From Chloroflexi bacterium TSY (GTDB lineage Bacteria > Chloroflexota > Anaerolineae > Caldilineales > Caldilineaceae), in NCBI GenBank assembly GCA_019217005.1, contig JAHBNG010000020.1, forward strand, positions 62,001-126,000: 64,000 nucleotides of DNA. The letters run 5' to 3'. Positions 18,845-28,812 of the stretch are shown here, piece after piece. A program made the position numbers and the translations under genes. Under the pieces are notes generated by a model, which was not told the origin of the DNA, did no database searches, and worked only from the letters and a program-made list of their open reading frames with translations. How positions within the stretch are numbered: the stretch's first letter is position 1; every line of letters begins with the position of its first letter.

Positions 18845-19145
18845 TATACATGTGAGTGGAAAGCGCAAAAATTTGATACGATCAAAAATTTAATTGTATT
18901 ATAGCAGATAAATGCGATAAATTCAAAATTTGGAATCAAATTATGATACTGTCAAAAATAACTGGCCAGTTATTCGCCATGCCCATTTCGCGACCAAGCC
19001 AAGAGGGCAAGATGAATAAGTTGAGAGGATGTTCATCTCATTCATCTTATTCATCCTCTCATCTCATTCATCTTGTCACGTTCCGCAACTTCTTGCACAA
19101 TGGGCAAGAAATAGGTTGATCTGATACTGATATAGGAAGCATCCT
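18845..19145. other. Intergenic region with ATTCATCTT-like low-complexity repeats
   Basis: No gene seen. An A/T-rich stretch with TTTGATACGATCAAAAATTT-like palindromic motifs (18870-18960) could hold the XRE-cupin operator. A run of imperfect ATTCATCTT repeats lies at 19010-19078. The second copy of the short TTCTTG-CAAGAA hairpin is at 19090-19110, just upstream of the ABC exporter. Confidence 0.5.
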
Positions 19146-20981
19146 ATGCAGCATGATAGCAAGTCGACCCACAATCAATCATTATGGCGCATTTGTTTAC
19201 GACTGTCCGCCTTTGTAAAGCCCTATTGGGGATGGGTGATCATCAGCATTGTGGCCGCGCTAACGAGCGCCGGAACCGATGTGGCCGCGGGTTACTTTAT
19301 TAAGACCATAACCGACGCGGTTGGTGCGATCATGACAACCCCAGCTATCGGTGCTGAACAAAGTCGGCTGCTGCAGACTCTCTTCCCACAGATTTCCTTG
19401 ATGCTTGCTGTCGTTGTGTTGGGTACATTCGCCAGTTATGGCGTCAAGTATACGACAGGTCGTTTTAGCACCTTGGCTTTACGCGATCTGCGCGCCAGGG
19501 CAACCGCCAATCTAGGTCGGGTTCCGCTAACGGTCATTGAGACCAGACACTCTGGCGATTGGGTTTCTCGCTTGAATCAGGATGCGGGTCTGGTACAAGG
19601 ATTTCTGCAGAGTGGTTTTACCGATCTTGTCTATCAGCCGGTTCTCTTTCTGGCTGCATTTACCTATATGCTCATACTCGATTGGCGACTGCTATTGGTT
19701 ATGGCTCTGGTCGAGCCAGCCGCGATTCTGCTGGGTAATTTCTTAAGCAGACCTCTGGAGGGATACACGCGTACGGAAAGTGAAGGGTTTGCTAAAATGT
19801 ATGCCCTAGCCGAGGATGCGATTGGTGGCATCACCATGAGTAAAGCCTTCAATCTCGAACAGCCACTATATGAACGGTTTAAGGCGGCGGTCGATCAGCT
19901 TCTATATGGGCGGCTGCAATTTGAAAAGCGCTCTGCCAAGATGATGCCGCTTTTCTTTTTTATCCAGGTGGTCCCTCGACTCTCCATTGCTGGCGTTGGC
20001 GGTTATCTGGCTATAAAGGGTGAGTTGACGCCAGGGAGCCTCTTCGCCTTTGTCTATCTTTCCGGTTTTTTGATTCGTCCTCTGCTGGTCATTCCTGACT
20101 TGCTGGCAGAGTTGCGCCGCATGACAGCTGGCGCCAAGCGGCTCTTTGCAGTGTTGGACGAGCCGCCCGAACGCACCAATGGCACGATGTTTCAAGTCAA
20201 TCATGAAAAACCGGCAATCATCTGCAGTGGGCTGACCTATGCCTATCCAGAACAGGCATGCGTGATCAACAACCTGCACTTTGAGATAGCGACCGGGCAG
20301 ACCGTTGCTATCGTGGGACATAGCGGTAGTGGAAAGAGCACGCTCTTTAAGCTGCTCTGCGGTTTTTATACGCCCCAAGCAGGCCGATTGGCACTATATG
20401 GACATGACTATGATCAATGGAATCTCAAGAAACTGCGAACACACTTCTCGCTAGTCGAACAGGACACCTATCTCTTCCCCACGACTATTGGCGAAAATAT
20501 CGGCTATGGTCGATTGATGCCGGATAATGTAAGCAAAGCCTCAAATCACGGGGGAACAACTACAGCGACGATGGATGAAATCACTGCGGCTGCCCAGGCT
20601 GCGCACGCTCATGACTTTATTATGACTTTGCCAGAAGGATATCAAACTTTGGTCGGTGAACGTGGCATGCGTCTATCGGGAGGAGAGCGGCAACGAATTG
20701 GCATTGCACGCGCCATCTTGAAAGACGCCCCCATTTTGCTACTGGATGAACCCACCTCGGCATTAGATACTGAATCAGAGGCCGTTGTTCAGCGTGCATT
20801 GGAGCGCTTGATGGTGGGCAAGACAACATTGGTCATCGCCCATCGTCTTTCGACGATTCAGCAGGCGGACGAGATTTTCGTGCTCGACCAACGAGCGATT
20901 GCGGAACGGGGCACCCACAAGCAGTTGCTGAACAGCGGTGGACTCTATTGCCAACTGTATCAGAAGCAATTTCAACGATAG
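19146..20981 (+). CDS. ABC exporter half-transporter (subunit 1 of a probable heterodimer)
   Basis: 611 residues: a six-helix exporter transmembrane domain (about 25-320) followed by a complete nucleotide-binding domain with Walker A GHSGSGKST, signature LSGGERQRIGIARAI, Walker B ILLLDEPTSALD and switch His in VIAHRLST. It should dimerise with the half-transporter encoded at 22845. Between the two halves now lie a hairpin terminator, a MITE-1 remnant and IS copy A, so co-transcription is probably lost. The substrate is unknown (lipid, drug or peptide). Confidence 0.9.
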   Translation: MQHDSKSTHNQSLWRICLRLSAFVKPYWGWVIISIVAALTSAGTDVAAGYFIKTITDAVGAIMTTPAIGAEQSRLLQTLFPQISLMLAVVVLGTFASYGVKYTTGRFSTLALRDLRARATANLGRVPLTVIETRHSGDWVSRLNQDAGLVQGFLQSGFTDLVYQPVLFLAAFTYMLILDWRLLLVMALVEPAAILLGNFLSRPLEGYTRTESEGFAKMYALAEDAIGGITMSKAFNLEQPLYERFKAAVDQLLYGRLQFEKRSAKMMPLFFFIQVVPRLSIAGVGGYLAIKGELTPGSLFAFVYLSGFLIRPLLVIPDLLAELRRMTAGAKRLFAVLDEPPERTNGTMFQVNHEKPAIICSGLTYAYPEQACVINNLHFEIATGQTVAIVGHSGSGKSTLFKLLCGFYTPQAGRLALYGHDYDQWNLKKLRTHFSLVEQDTYLFPTTIGENIGYGRLMPDNVSKASNHGGTTTATMDEITAAAQAAHAHDFIMTLPEGYQTLVGERGMRLSGGERQRIGIARAILKDAPILLLDEPTSALDTESEAVVQRALERLMVGKTTLVIAHRLSTIQQADEIFVLDQRAIAERGTHKQLLNSGGLYCQLYQKQFQR

Positions 20982-20989
20982 ATGATCAC

Positions 20990-21028
20990 CGTTTTCGTAG
21001 GGCTTGGTAAACAAGCCCTACGAAAACG
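20990..21028 (+). terminator. Perfect 17-bp stem-loop after ABC subunit 1
   Basis: CGTTTTCGTAGGGCTTG, loop GTAAA, exact inverse. It begins 9 nt after the stop; AATTTTTTC follows about 17 nt later. It could be an intrinsic terminator or a palindromic repeat. Confidence 0.6.
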
Positions 21029-21057
21029 AGGTAATTCAAAAATTTTTTCTCATAGTA

Positions 21058-21195
21058 TCAGTAGATCCAAATTTCAGGTTTTGAGAGAGAATTCTGGCTA
21101 AACAGTTGACATAAATACAAATTTGCCGGTCGATATCTAGTTTTTGCGTTAGATTTGGGCGATTTTCAGATATGAAATAGGTTGTTTTCTGTAAC
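21058..21195. repeat. MITE-1, copy 2, truncated and interrupted by IS copy A
   Basis: Matches the first 138 bp of the element at 14607. After the 4-bp target repeat TAAC the IS begins. On the far side only TGAG, the last bases of the MITE, remain, so the MITE had an internal deletion before the IS landed in it. Confidence 0.8.
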
Positions 21196-22694
21196 CTTTA
21201 CTTTCTGGTAAAAGAAAAGAGATGAGGTGAGAAATGTGACAAAAAGCGGTTAGCAGTTCATCCTAAAGGTAGAGAACCCAAAAAGGAGGAAGGAATGCTA
21301 ACCGCGCCAGAAATAACTATAGCAGTACTGATGAATGTATTGCAAGTAACGCCGATGGGAACAAACGTAAATGTAATGCGTCTGATGTGGGCAATGCTGA
21401 ATGGGTCGTTTCTGAAAAGTCGAGGAGCAATCCATAGCGCATTGAAAGAAAGCGGGTTTGAAGATGAGGAGCTCCGGCGAAGCTGGTGGAGCTTTCGATA
21501 TGGATCATGGGATATCACAAGTCTGCTGGGGTCGTGGCAAGAAGAAGTGGAAAGGGGAATGGGAGGCAAAAAAGTTAGAAGGGTACCGAGTGAAAAGCAT
21601 AGATATCACAGGGTTCTGGCGACCGAAGCTGCAAGGGAAAGTGAACCGACTCTATAACTCAACGGCTCGTCGGGCATTGCCCGCGCTCATCTTTGGAGTG
21701 ATGATAAGCTCGGGGGAGATAGGCGGGAAGCGAGTGCCACTGCTCAAGGCAATCATGAGATGCACGGTTGGAACAAAGGAAAGTGAGTTTCGGAAAAAGC
21801 TGCTGACAGAGACGAAGAAATCACTGGAGTCAGACGAAGTGGCGGTGGTCGATGCCGGGTTTACAATCAGAGAAATGCTAGAAAGCGGCATAGACCGATT
21901 TGTCCTGCGGGAAGCCATTAACTGCACAGTGCGCCGCAATGAGTTCCCCAAACGCAAAGAAAAAGGCAGACCACCTGAATATGGTGATATTGTGCGTCCG
22001 CTCTCTCGCAGCTATAAGGGAAAGCGACTCGAGGCTACAACTCCGGACTCGTCTGGTCGCTTTCTCTATAGTGGTCGCCTGATTTGCTATCAAGCATGGC
22101 ACAATCTCGTCCCCAGAACAACCAAGGTGGATACAGCCAACCGTACCTACTCGATTTACGTCATTCAGGATCCGGCCTACAACACACCTTTGGTTTTGGC
22201 GACCGTTATGACTTTGCAGCCTGAAACCATTTATCTTGTCTACCTGGAACGCTGGCCTGTTGAACATCCCCCCTTGGCTTCCAAGCAGATGATTGGCTTA
22301 CATCGTCAATTTGTTCATGCCGATGAGGCTTGTTTCCGCTTACCTGAACTGGGGCTGCTTGCTGGCAATCTTCTTTCCCATTTAGCCGCTTCTCTTCCTC
22401 CCATACCGACTGGCTACTGGGATCGAGAGCCTCAATCCACTCCCGGCAGGCTGCGCCGTGTTCTCTCGAGTGCTCTTTTTCCAACTCCTGACCAACTCGA
22501 CCCTGACTTTCGGAAAAAGGCCTCGGTTTCACACCATTTCCCTAAAGGCGTTCTCGCTCATCGCCGCCTCAATGCCGCTGCTTAAACTAGCCGAGCACTA
22601 TTTTTACATTTTATCCCGTTTTTTCAGGGTGGATTCTTTTTTCCGCCCCTTTCGGTTTGCCCTTTGTCACTCAAGCCTTTACCAGAAAGTAAAG
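21196..22694 (+). mobile_element. IS4-type element, copy A (1499 bp)
   Basis: Terminal inverted repeats CTTTACTTTCTGGTAAA are followed by one mismatch. The flanking direct repeat TAAC (21192-21195/22695-22698) fits a target duplication. Copies B (27162), C (33132) and D (50429) are the same element. Together A, B and C border and join two tandem 4.47-kb units. Confidence 0.9.
21295..22585 (+). pseudogene. Transposase of IS copy A, one frameshift
   Basis: The ATG at 21295 has a strong AAAGGAGGAAGG just upstream. The N-terminal frame runs through GSFLKSRGAIHSALKESGFE to SWQEEVER. An extra G in the run at 21554-21557 breaks it, and the rest continues one frame over: SIDITGFWRPKLQG (first Asp), EVAVVDAGFTIREM (second Asp) and YLERWPVEHPPLASK, which fits Y-(2)-R-(3)-E-(6)-K of the IS4 group. 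Copy C lacks the extra G, so the intact protein would be about 429 residues. Confidence 0.85.
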
Positions 22695-22702
22695 TAACTG
22701 AG

Positions 22703-22830
22703 TATAGGAAAGTATAAAAAATCAGCAACGAAACATGGCCAGATTCTGGCTGTGAATGCTACGCATCTGTAACCAAACACGAAGTGGTCGCTTCGACCTA
22801 GCTGACGGCTGATTAGCTGAACGCTTTTTT
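22703..22830. repeat. Short repeat R2, unit-1 copy
   Basis: About 128 bp beginning TATAGGAAAGTATAAA and ending TTAGCTGAACGCTTTTTT, with AATCAGC/GCTGATT inverted arms. Other copies: 28667-28798 (unit 2) and 35874-36000, the latter directly after a full MITE-1. All three follow a MITE-1 end, so MITE-1 and R2 may form one larger element. Confidence 0.65.
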
Positions 22831-22844
22831 ATGAGCCAAATCCT

Positions 22845-24465
22845 ATGATCCAGAATATTCAGAACAGCGAATTGATACGCACCATGTCGTTTCTCAAACC
22901 GCGCATCTGGCGCTATGGTCCGGGCGTGATTCTCATGACATTGTTGATGGCTAGCGTGTCTGTGTTTGAGGCATATTCGCTCAGATACGTGATGAATGCG
23001 GCTATCGAGCGTGAGCTTTCGCTGCTGGTCAGTGGATGTCTTTGAGCGATTGCACAGTGGCGACATGATTGCACGCATGTCCGGAGACACCGACGCGATG
23101 GTCGATCTCTATACCCACAAGCTGCGGCGCTTTGTGGCCCCCTTCATCTTTAGTGTCACGTCTGGCGTTGCGATGTTGGCTTTGAATTGGCGCATCGCCG
23201 TTGCGCTCATCGCAATCAATCTGGTTGCGGTCTATATCAATACGCGGTTCATCTTGCCCGTCCGCCGCTTAAGCGACACGATTCAGGAGAGCATGGCAAC
23301 CCTCACCGAGAAGATTATCGACTTTCTGGCTGGCTTTAGCGTGGTCAGGCTTTTTCATCTCTACGACCATATGATTGGATTATATGGCGCGACCAATCAG
23401 CGCCTAACATCATTGTCGATTCGCCGATATCATGTCGAAGGTGTGCTAGATGGCGTCAACTTTTTCTTGAACATGGCCAGTATGCTAAGTATGATTGTCG
23501 TTGGCGCTTATCTTGTTCTGCTACGTGTGACCGATTTTGGCACATTGTTGGCATTGATCACGCTACAGTCACGCTTCAATCAGGCCCTGCTACAATCGGC
23601 TAGCTACCTGCCACAGGTCCAAAAATCATTAGCGGGTGCGCAACGCGTCTTTGAACTGCTGGATATGCCAGCAGAACCAGAACGCTATGGAGCCAGTAGT
23701 CACGTTGCTCCCCCATCGCAATCTCTGGTTTCAGGCGACCCTGTTGTGCAATTCCAGCAAGTGGCGTTTCAATATGAAACGGGGGACGCTGTCCTGCACA
23801 ATCTGAGCCTCCGTGCCGTGGAAGGACAAACCATTGCATTGGTGGGACCAAGTGGTGGCGGCAAGAGCACAATCCTGAAGTTGCTGCTCGGCTACTATCC
23901 AGTGCAGTCAGGCAAAATTTTCATCAATGGCTCAGAGTTGGGCACGCATACGCTGACGCAATTGCGCAACCTCATGGCCTATGTACCGCAGGACGCCTAT
24001 CTGTTTGACGGAACCGTCGAGGAAAATATTCGGTTTGGCACTGTCGATGCAGATGACGCAGCGATTGTGGCCGCAGCCAAAGCCGCCTATGCCCACGAAT
24101 TTGTGATGCAACTGTCAGAGGGCTATGAGACACTAGTCGGTGAGCGGGGCACCAAATTATCAGGGGGACAAAGACAACGCATTGCCATTGCCCGCGCGCT
24201 GATCAAAGACGCTCCGATATTGCTCTTGGACGAGGCGACGTCAGCATTGGATTCACAATCAGAGCAATTGGTGCAACGGGCCTTGGAGACGTTGATGCAA
24301 AACCGTACCACGTTGGTAATTGCTCATCGTTTATCCACTATCCACCATGCGGATAGGATTTATGTAGTTGACGAGGGACGAGTTGTCGAGGAAGGATCGC
24401 ACGACGAGTTACTGGAAAATGCTGGTCTCTACACACGTTTGCAAGTGGTGGCTCAACCTGATTAG
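22845..24465 (+). pseudogene. ABC exporter half-transporter (subunit 2), unit-1 copy, internal deletion
   Basis: The N-terminus (FLKPRIWRYGPGVILMTLLM ... MNAAIERE) is a first TM helix. The reading frame then changes near 23030 directly into VDVFERLHSGDMIARMSGDT, the motif that in subunit 1 lies about 70 residues further on. The second half of TM1-loop-TM2 is therefore deleted. The nucleotide-binding domain is complete: GPSGGGKST, LSGGQRQRIAIARAL, ILLLDEATSALD. The second copy (28813) has the identical lesion, so it predates the duplication. A functional exporter is unlikely. Confidence 0.85.
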
Positions 24466-24517
24466 CTGAGATTTCGTTATGACAGCTCTTTTGGAATTCA
24501 GGTGGTAGACAGGGAAT

Positions 24518-24579
24518 GTCCCCGGCACTCGCCAGAGGAAGATTCGCATTCGAAACTTTGCGTGGCGAGTGCCGGGGAC
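24518..24579. repeat. Palindromic element, 17-bp perfect stem (unit 1)
   Basis: GTCCCCGGCACTCGCCA, 28-nt loop, exact inverse. It lies between the convergent ABC and PhyH genes and could terminate both. The identical copy in unit 2 is at 30486-30547. Confidence 0.7.
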
Positions 24580-24626
24580 GTCAACCACATGAGATCCTGT
24601 TGAACCGTTATGACAAAATCGCAAAC

Positions 24627-25754
24627 TCAGTTACGTGCCTCGGCAACAACCCCTTGCATCCCATCCCATTCACGCCAAGGGTCGCATAAAGCATCCTTTG
24701 ACGCCTGCCATGGATCGCAACCTTCAGGATAGTCTAAAAATTCGCCAGCCCAGCCACGATCTGGGTGATCGCTATCGCCGATAACGGTTGCGCCTCCTGG
24801 CCGGTGACGCCGCAATCTAAAGTAGACATTCATCCGTGGATCCGGACCAAGGTCGTTACGGGTTCCGCAATGGGGGATACCATGCACGGTGATAAACGCA
24901 TCCCCCTCTTCGACGAGTAAAGGTGTCGGCTCTGGCCACATGAGGCCGTCAGGTGTATATTGAGCGCCTTCGGCAAAGTGTTGAGAGATTCCATCCGGCA
25001 GATAGGTGAGTCCAACACCGTTTTCGCCAGCGCGCCGCAAGCGCGGCCATCCATGACCTTCGGGACCGATGACGCGACCCGCAGCCCGTTGCTGTCGAAA
25101 GAAGGCTGCCGTGTGGTGGTGGGCACCACGCACAACAGCAAAGTTGCCATAGCCAAACTCTGGCTGGTCATTGAGCACAATGCCAACAAACGCAGTGAAG
25201 CTCCCAATGGAGAGCGTGCGATCTGGATCCTGGAAGAAAGGGGAGCTGTTGACACCGATGACACCGAGGCTGCGATCTCCAAAGTAGAGCGTCTTTGGTA
25301 CATGCCAATCGTCAACCTCAGACGCCGTTTTGGGAATGGGACCCGTCCACAACCCATCCAGGTGAGGAAAGAAGGCGTGATTGGGCACTTCATCATCAGG
25401 CAAACCGTGGGTCCCGATCTCCTTGGATGGTTCACGCGGGTAGAGAATCGCTGCAAATCCGCGGCTGGGTGGATCGAATGGACCCATTGTGTTGGCCAGA
25501 AGTTGGCTCAGAGATGTTTTGTTGATCAGGTTTGTGATGGCCCCGTGTTGGCCACTGATGGCGCGGTATTTTCGCAGCGGTCCTTCAGCCGTTCCCATCA
25601 AGATCTTGCCCGCGAGTATGTTCAGTACGCAGCGTGCTTCTCTGGTCATCTCCCTTGGCACAGTATTTTTCAGTACAATGAATCCATCTTGATAGAATGT
25701 TTGCTTCTGCTCAAGAGTTAGGTCTGTCGTGCCACTTGCGATTGTGTTTTCCAT
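24627..25754 (-). CDS. Phytanoyl-CoA dioxygenase (PhyH) family protein, unit-1 copy
   Basis: 375 residues. It opens LEQKQTFYQDGFIVLKNTVP. The non-haem Fe(II) facial triad of 2-oxoglutarate oxygenases appears as HLDG (FFPHLDGLW, His and Asp) and the distal His in ITVHGIPHCGTRN, with the 2-oxoglutarate-binding Arg in MNVYFRLRRHR. The family hydroxylates small organic molecules; the substrate is unknown. A second gene with the same sequence as far as I can see is at 30595-31722. Confidence 0.88.
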   Translation of the reverse strand: MENTIASGTTDLTLEQKQTFYQDGFIVLKNTVPREMTREARCVLNILAGKILMGTAEGPLRKYRAISGQHGAITNLINKTSLSQLLANTMGPFDPPSRGFAAILYPREPSKEIGTHGLPDDEVPNHAFFPHLDGLWTGPIPKTASEVDDWHVPKTLYFGDRSLGVIGVNSSPFFQDPDRTLSIGSFTAFVGIVLNDQPEFGYGNFAVVRGAHHHTAAFFRQQRAAGRVIGPEGHGWPRLRRAGENGVGLTYLPDGISQHFAEGAQYTPDGLMWPEPTPLLVEEGDAFITVHGIPHCGTRNDLGPDPRMNVYFRLRRHRPGGATVIGDSDHPDRGWAGEFLDYPEGCDPWQASKDALCDPWREWDGMQGVVAEARN

Positions 25755-25790
25755 GGTCGATGCCCTTTCCTATTCCTATTCTTCGGCAGA

Positions 25791-26297
25791 TTATTCTTCC
25801 TCTAAACTGGGAATGCCAAACAGTTTCGACAGATCATTAAATTCATCAAGATCGCTATAGAATATGCCTGTCTCTTCCAGTGTTTTTCGTGCAGCAGATG
25901 TATAACCACTCTTGCAGACGTACCAACGCACGACCTGTGTGTAATGGTTCTCAGCAATGACTTTGTCCGTCTGGTCGAGATAGTAGTCAATCTCTTTGAC
26001 CTGAATTCGTTCGTCCGGGTACTTGACCGTCCAAAACATGACTTTCTTGGTCGTCTGACCTTCATTCTATCAGTAGTGAGCAAAGATTCAATGCTATATG
26101 GCTGTTTTGCCCGTCCGTCTACGACCGATCAGGGCACGACTTCTGTTCGGACGAGCTGGAATTTTGGTTGCCCACTTCCAGAATAAGTCAAGCTCAAATT
26201 CTCGGTTGACGAATAAGTCGCCGACCAGATCTTCTATCGGCTCTAGTCTTTCTTCCATCATGGTTCTGTCGCTCGCATGATGCCGCAATATTGACAA
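25791..26297 (-). pseudogene. AAA-type ATPase remnant, unit-1 copy
   Basis: The N-terminal frame (EERLEPIEDLVGDLFVNREF ... ALIGRRRTGKTAI) ends immediately after Walker A with a TAG. The C-terminal end (PDERIQVKEIDYYLDQTDKV ... RWYVCKSGYTSAARKTLEET) follows in another frame. Everything between, normally several hundred residues including Walker B, is gone. The family resembles ATPases with a restriction-nuclease-like tail. The gene is dead. Confidence 0.75.
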
Positions 26298-26536
26298 TAT
26301 GATCCTTTAGCGGTCTCCGTTACTATACCGCAGTTGCTCATAAATTTAAAATATATTTTACCGGTTTCCGTTAGGTATACAGTTGGATTTATCGGTCGAG
26401 TCCGTCAATCCGTTTCTATTGTCCCTAATGCCTTGAGAGGGGCTTTTTGCGCTGAGGTGATTATACAAAACAATGAAAAAGGATTGGGGTTAAAAGCGAA
26501 TTCCATGAAAGCCAAGCAGAATTCAGAAAAACGTTT

Positions 26537-27085
26537 CTACGCAACAAAGTGCGTTGTAATCTGTTCTCCACCGTGCTTCGTAGCCATCGTCTTCAGCAAA
26601 TCATTGACACCATATTTCATGCCCCAGGTCACGACGAGGGCCATGGGGTGAAATTTTTTGTCATAGAACTGACGCATGGTCACAATCGTGCCGCCTTCTC
26701 CATCGCTCTCAAAGGTGATCAACCCCAAATGATTCTTGATCGGCATTTTCATCGTACTTTTATCCGGTTCGGCTGCGTACGCAAAGAATTTCCCGACTTT
26801 GAAGGCAGGAATGGTTTCCACGACTTTTTTGTTCTTGTAAAAAAACTCACGGTGCGTAACGCCATTTTCAACTGTCGTTCCAATCTTTTGCGAGTCCACG
26901 AAATACTCGATTGGTGAGACATCTTCGAACGTTTCGGCGGTCCGATTCACCCAGATATCGAATGCTTCTTCCGGCGGTTGCGGCATTCGCATCGTTCCGA
27001 TAACCCGTAGTTTGGCACCGGTGTATTGATCGATATCGAAATTTTCGATTTTGCGTTTTGTATGGTCGATCTGACTTTTGTGCAT
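26537..27085 (-). CDS. SRPBCC-like ligand-binding protein, unit-1 copy
   Basis: 182 residues from the ATG at 27085, with AAGGAA 8 nt upstream. The pattern GAKLRVIGTMRMPQPPEEAF ... WVNRTAETFEDVSPIEYF ... GEGGTIVTMRQFYDKKFHP is typical of polyketide cyclase/SRPBCC folds, which hold hydrophobic ligands. Before IS insertion a MerR gene ended 34 nt upstream on the same strand, so the two formed an operon. That arrangement is now visible only for the second copy, across IS copy C. Confidence 0.72.
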   Translation of the reverse strand: MHKSQIDHTKRKIENFDIDQYTGAKLRVIGTMRMPQPPEEAFDIWVNRTAETFEDVSPIEYFVDSQKIGTTVENGVTHREFFYKNKKVVETIPAFKVGKFFAYAAEPDKSTMKMPIKNHLGLITFESDGEGGTIVTMRQFYDKKFHPMALVVTWGMKYGVNDLLKTMATKHGGEQITTHFVA

Positions 27086-27161
27086 AGAGCAGTTCCTTTC
27101 TCTGAATGATAAACTACTATCAATTTCCACCGTTAGAGGGAATAACACCCATTGCTGATAT

Positions 27162-28658
27162 CTTTACTTTCTGGTAAAAGAAAAGAGATGAGGTGAGAAA
27201 TGTGACAAAAAGCGGTTAGCAGTTCATCCTAAAGGTAGAGAACCCAAAAAGGAGGAAGGAATGCTAACCGCGCCAGAAATAACTATAGCAGTACTGATGA
27301 ATGTATTGCAAGTAACGCCGATGGGAACAAACGTAAATGTAATGCGTCTGATGTGGGCAATGCTGAATGGGTCGTTTCTGAAAAGTCGAGGAGCAATCCA
27401 TAGCGCATTGAAAGAAAGCGGGTTTGAAGATGAGGAGCTCCGGCGAAGCTGGTGGAGCTTTCGATATGGATCATGGGATATCACAAGTCTGCTGGGGTCG
27501 TGGCAAGAAGAAGTGGAAAGGGGAATGGGAGGCAAAAAAGTTAGAAGGGTACCGAGTGAAAAGCATAGATATCACAGGGTTCTGGCGACCGAAGCTGCAA
27601 GGGAAAGTGAACCGACTCTATAACTCAACGGCTCGTCGGGCATTGCCCGCGCTCATCTTTGGAGTGATGATAAGCTCGGGGGAGATAGGCGGGAAGCGAG
27701 TGCCACTGCTCAAGGCAATCATGAGATGCACGGTTGGAACAAAGGAAAGTGAGTTTCGGAAAAAGCTGCTGACAGAGACGAAGAAATCACTGGAGTCAGA
27801 CGAAGTGGCGGTGGTCGATGCCGGGTTTACAATCAGAGAAATGCTAGAAAGCGGCATAGACCGATTTGTCCTGCGGGAAGCCATTAACTGCACAGTGCGC
27901 CGCAATGAGTTCCCCAAACGCAAAGAAAAAAGGCAGACCACCTGAATATGGTGATATTGTGCGTCCGCTCTCTCGCAGCTATAAGGGAAAGCGACTCGAG
28001 GCTACAACTCCGGACTCGTCTGGTCGCTTTCTCTAGTGGTCGCCTGATTTGCTATCAAGCATGGCACAATCTCGTCCCCAGAACAACCAAGGTGGATACA
28101 GCCAACCGTACCTACTCGATTTACGTCATTCAGGATCCGGCCTACAACACACCTTTGGTTTTGGCGACCGTTATGACTTTGCAGCCTGAAACCATTTATC
28201 TTGTCTACCTGGAACGCTGGCCTGTTGAACATCCCCCCTTGGCTTCCAAGCAGATGATTGGCTTACATCGTCAATTTGTTCATGCCGATGAGGCTTGTTT
28301 CCGCTTACCTGAACTGGGGCTGCTGCTGGCAATCTTCTTTCCCATTTAGCCGCTTCTCTTCCTCCCATACCGACTGGCTACTGGGATCGAGAGCCTCAAT
28401 CCACTCCCGGCAGGCTGCGCCGTGTTCTCTCGAGTGCTCTTTTTCCAACTCCTGACCAACTCGACCCTGACTTTCGGAAAAGGCCTCGGTTTCACACCAT
28501 TTCCCTAAAGGCGTTCTCGCTCATCGCCGCCTCAATGCCGCTGCTTAAACTAGCCGAGCACTATTTTTACATTTTATCCCGTTTTTTTCAGGGTGGATTC
28601 TTTTTTCCGCCCCTTTCGGTTTGCCCTTTGTCACTCAAGCCTTTACCAGAAAGTAAAG
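27162..28658 (+). mobile_element. IS4-type element, copy B (1497 bp), recombination product at the duplication junction
   Basis: Same terminal repeats as copy A, but the two flanks do not match each other. The left flank CATTGCTGATAT is that of copy C and the right flank TAACTGAG is that of copy A. This is what unequal crossing-over between A and C would leave. The copy differs from A by a few 1-3 nt indels. Confidence 0.9.
27261..28547 (+). pseudogene. Transposase of IS copy B, several frameshifts
   Basis: Same protein as copy A and the same extra G after QEEVER. Additional indels (an extra A near 27930, loss of TA near 28035, deletions near 28323 and 28481) split it into at least four reading-frame segments. 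No active transposase is expected. Confidence 0.85.
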
Positions 28659-28666
28659 TAACTGAG

Positions 28667-28798
28667 TATAGGAAAGTATAAAAAATCAGCAACGAAACAT
28701 GGCCAGATTCTGGCTGTGAATGCTACGCATCTGTAACCAAACACGAAGTGGTCGCTTCGACCTACCTAGCTGACGGCTGATTAGCTGAACGCTTTTTT
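28667..28798. repeat. Short repeat R2, unit-2 copy
   Basis: As at 22703-22830 but with a 4-bp insertion (CCTA duplicated) near 28764, one of only three differences seen between the two tandem units. Confidence 0.65.
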
Positions 28799-28812
28799 AT
28801 GAGCCAAATCCT

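Noticed and set aside
21554..21557. Programmed frameshifting in the IS4-type transposase at AAAGGGG
   Set aside because: The required shift is +1, not the -1 usual for IS elements, and copy C has the normal number of Gs with the frame intact at that point. An inserted base explains it better.
24960..25721. 253-residue plus-strand open frame (and its copy at 30928-31689)
   Set aside because: It is fully antisense to the PhyH gene, which has complete catalytic motifs; no ribosome site or recognisable domain.
26334..26651. 105-residue plus-strand open frame between the ATPase remnant and SRPBCC gene
   Set aside because: The second half is antisense to the SRPBCC gene and the first half has no coding features; the unit-2 counterpart changes frame after a single inserted A.
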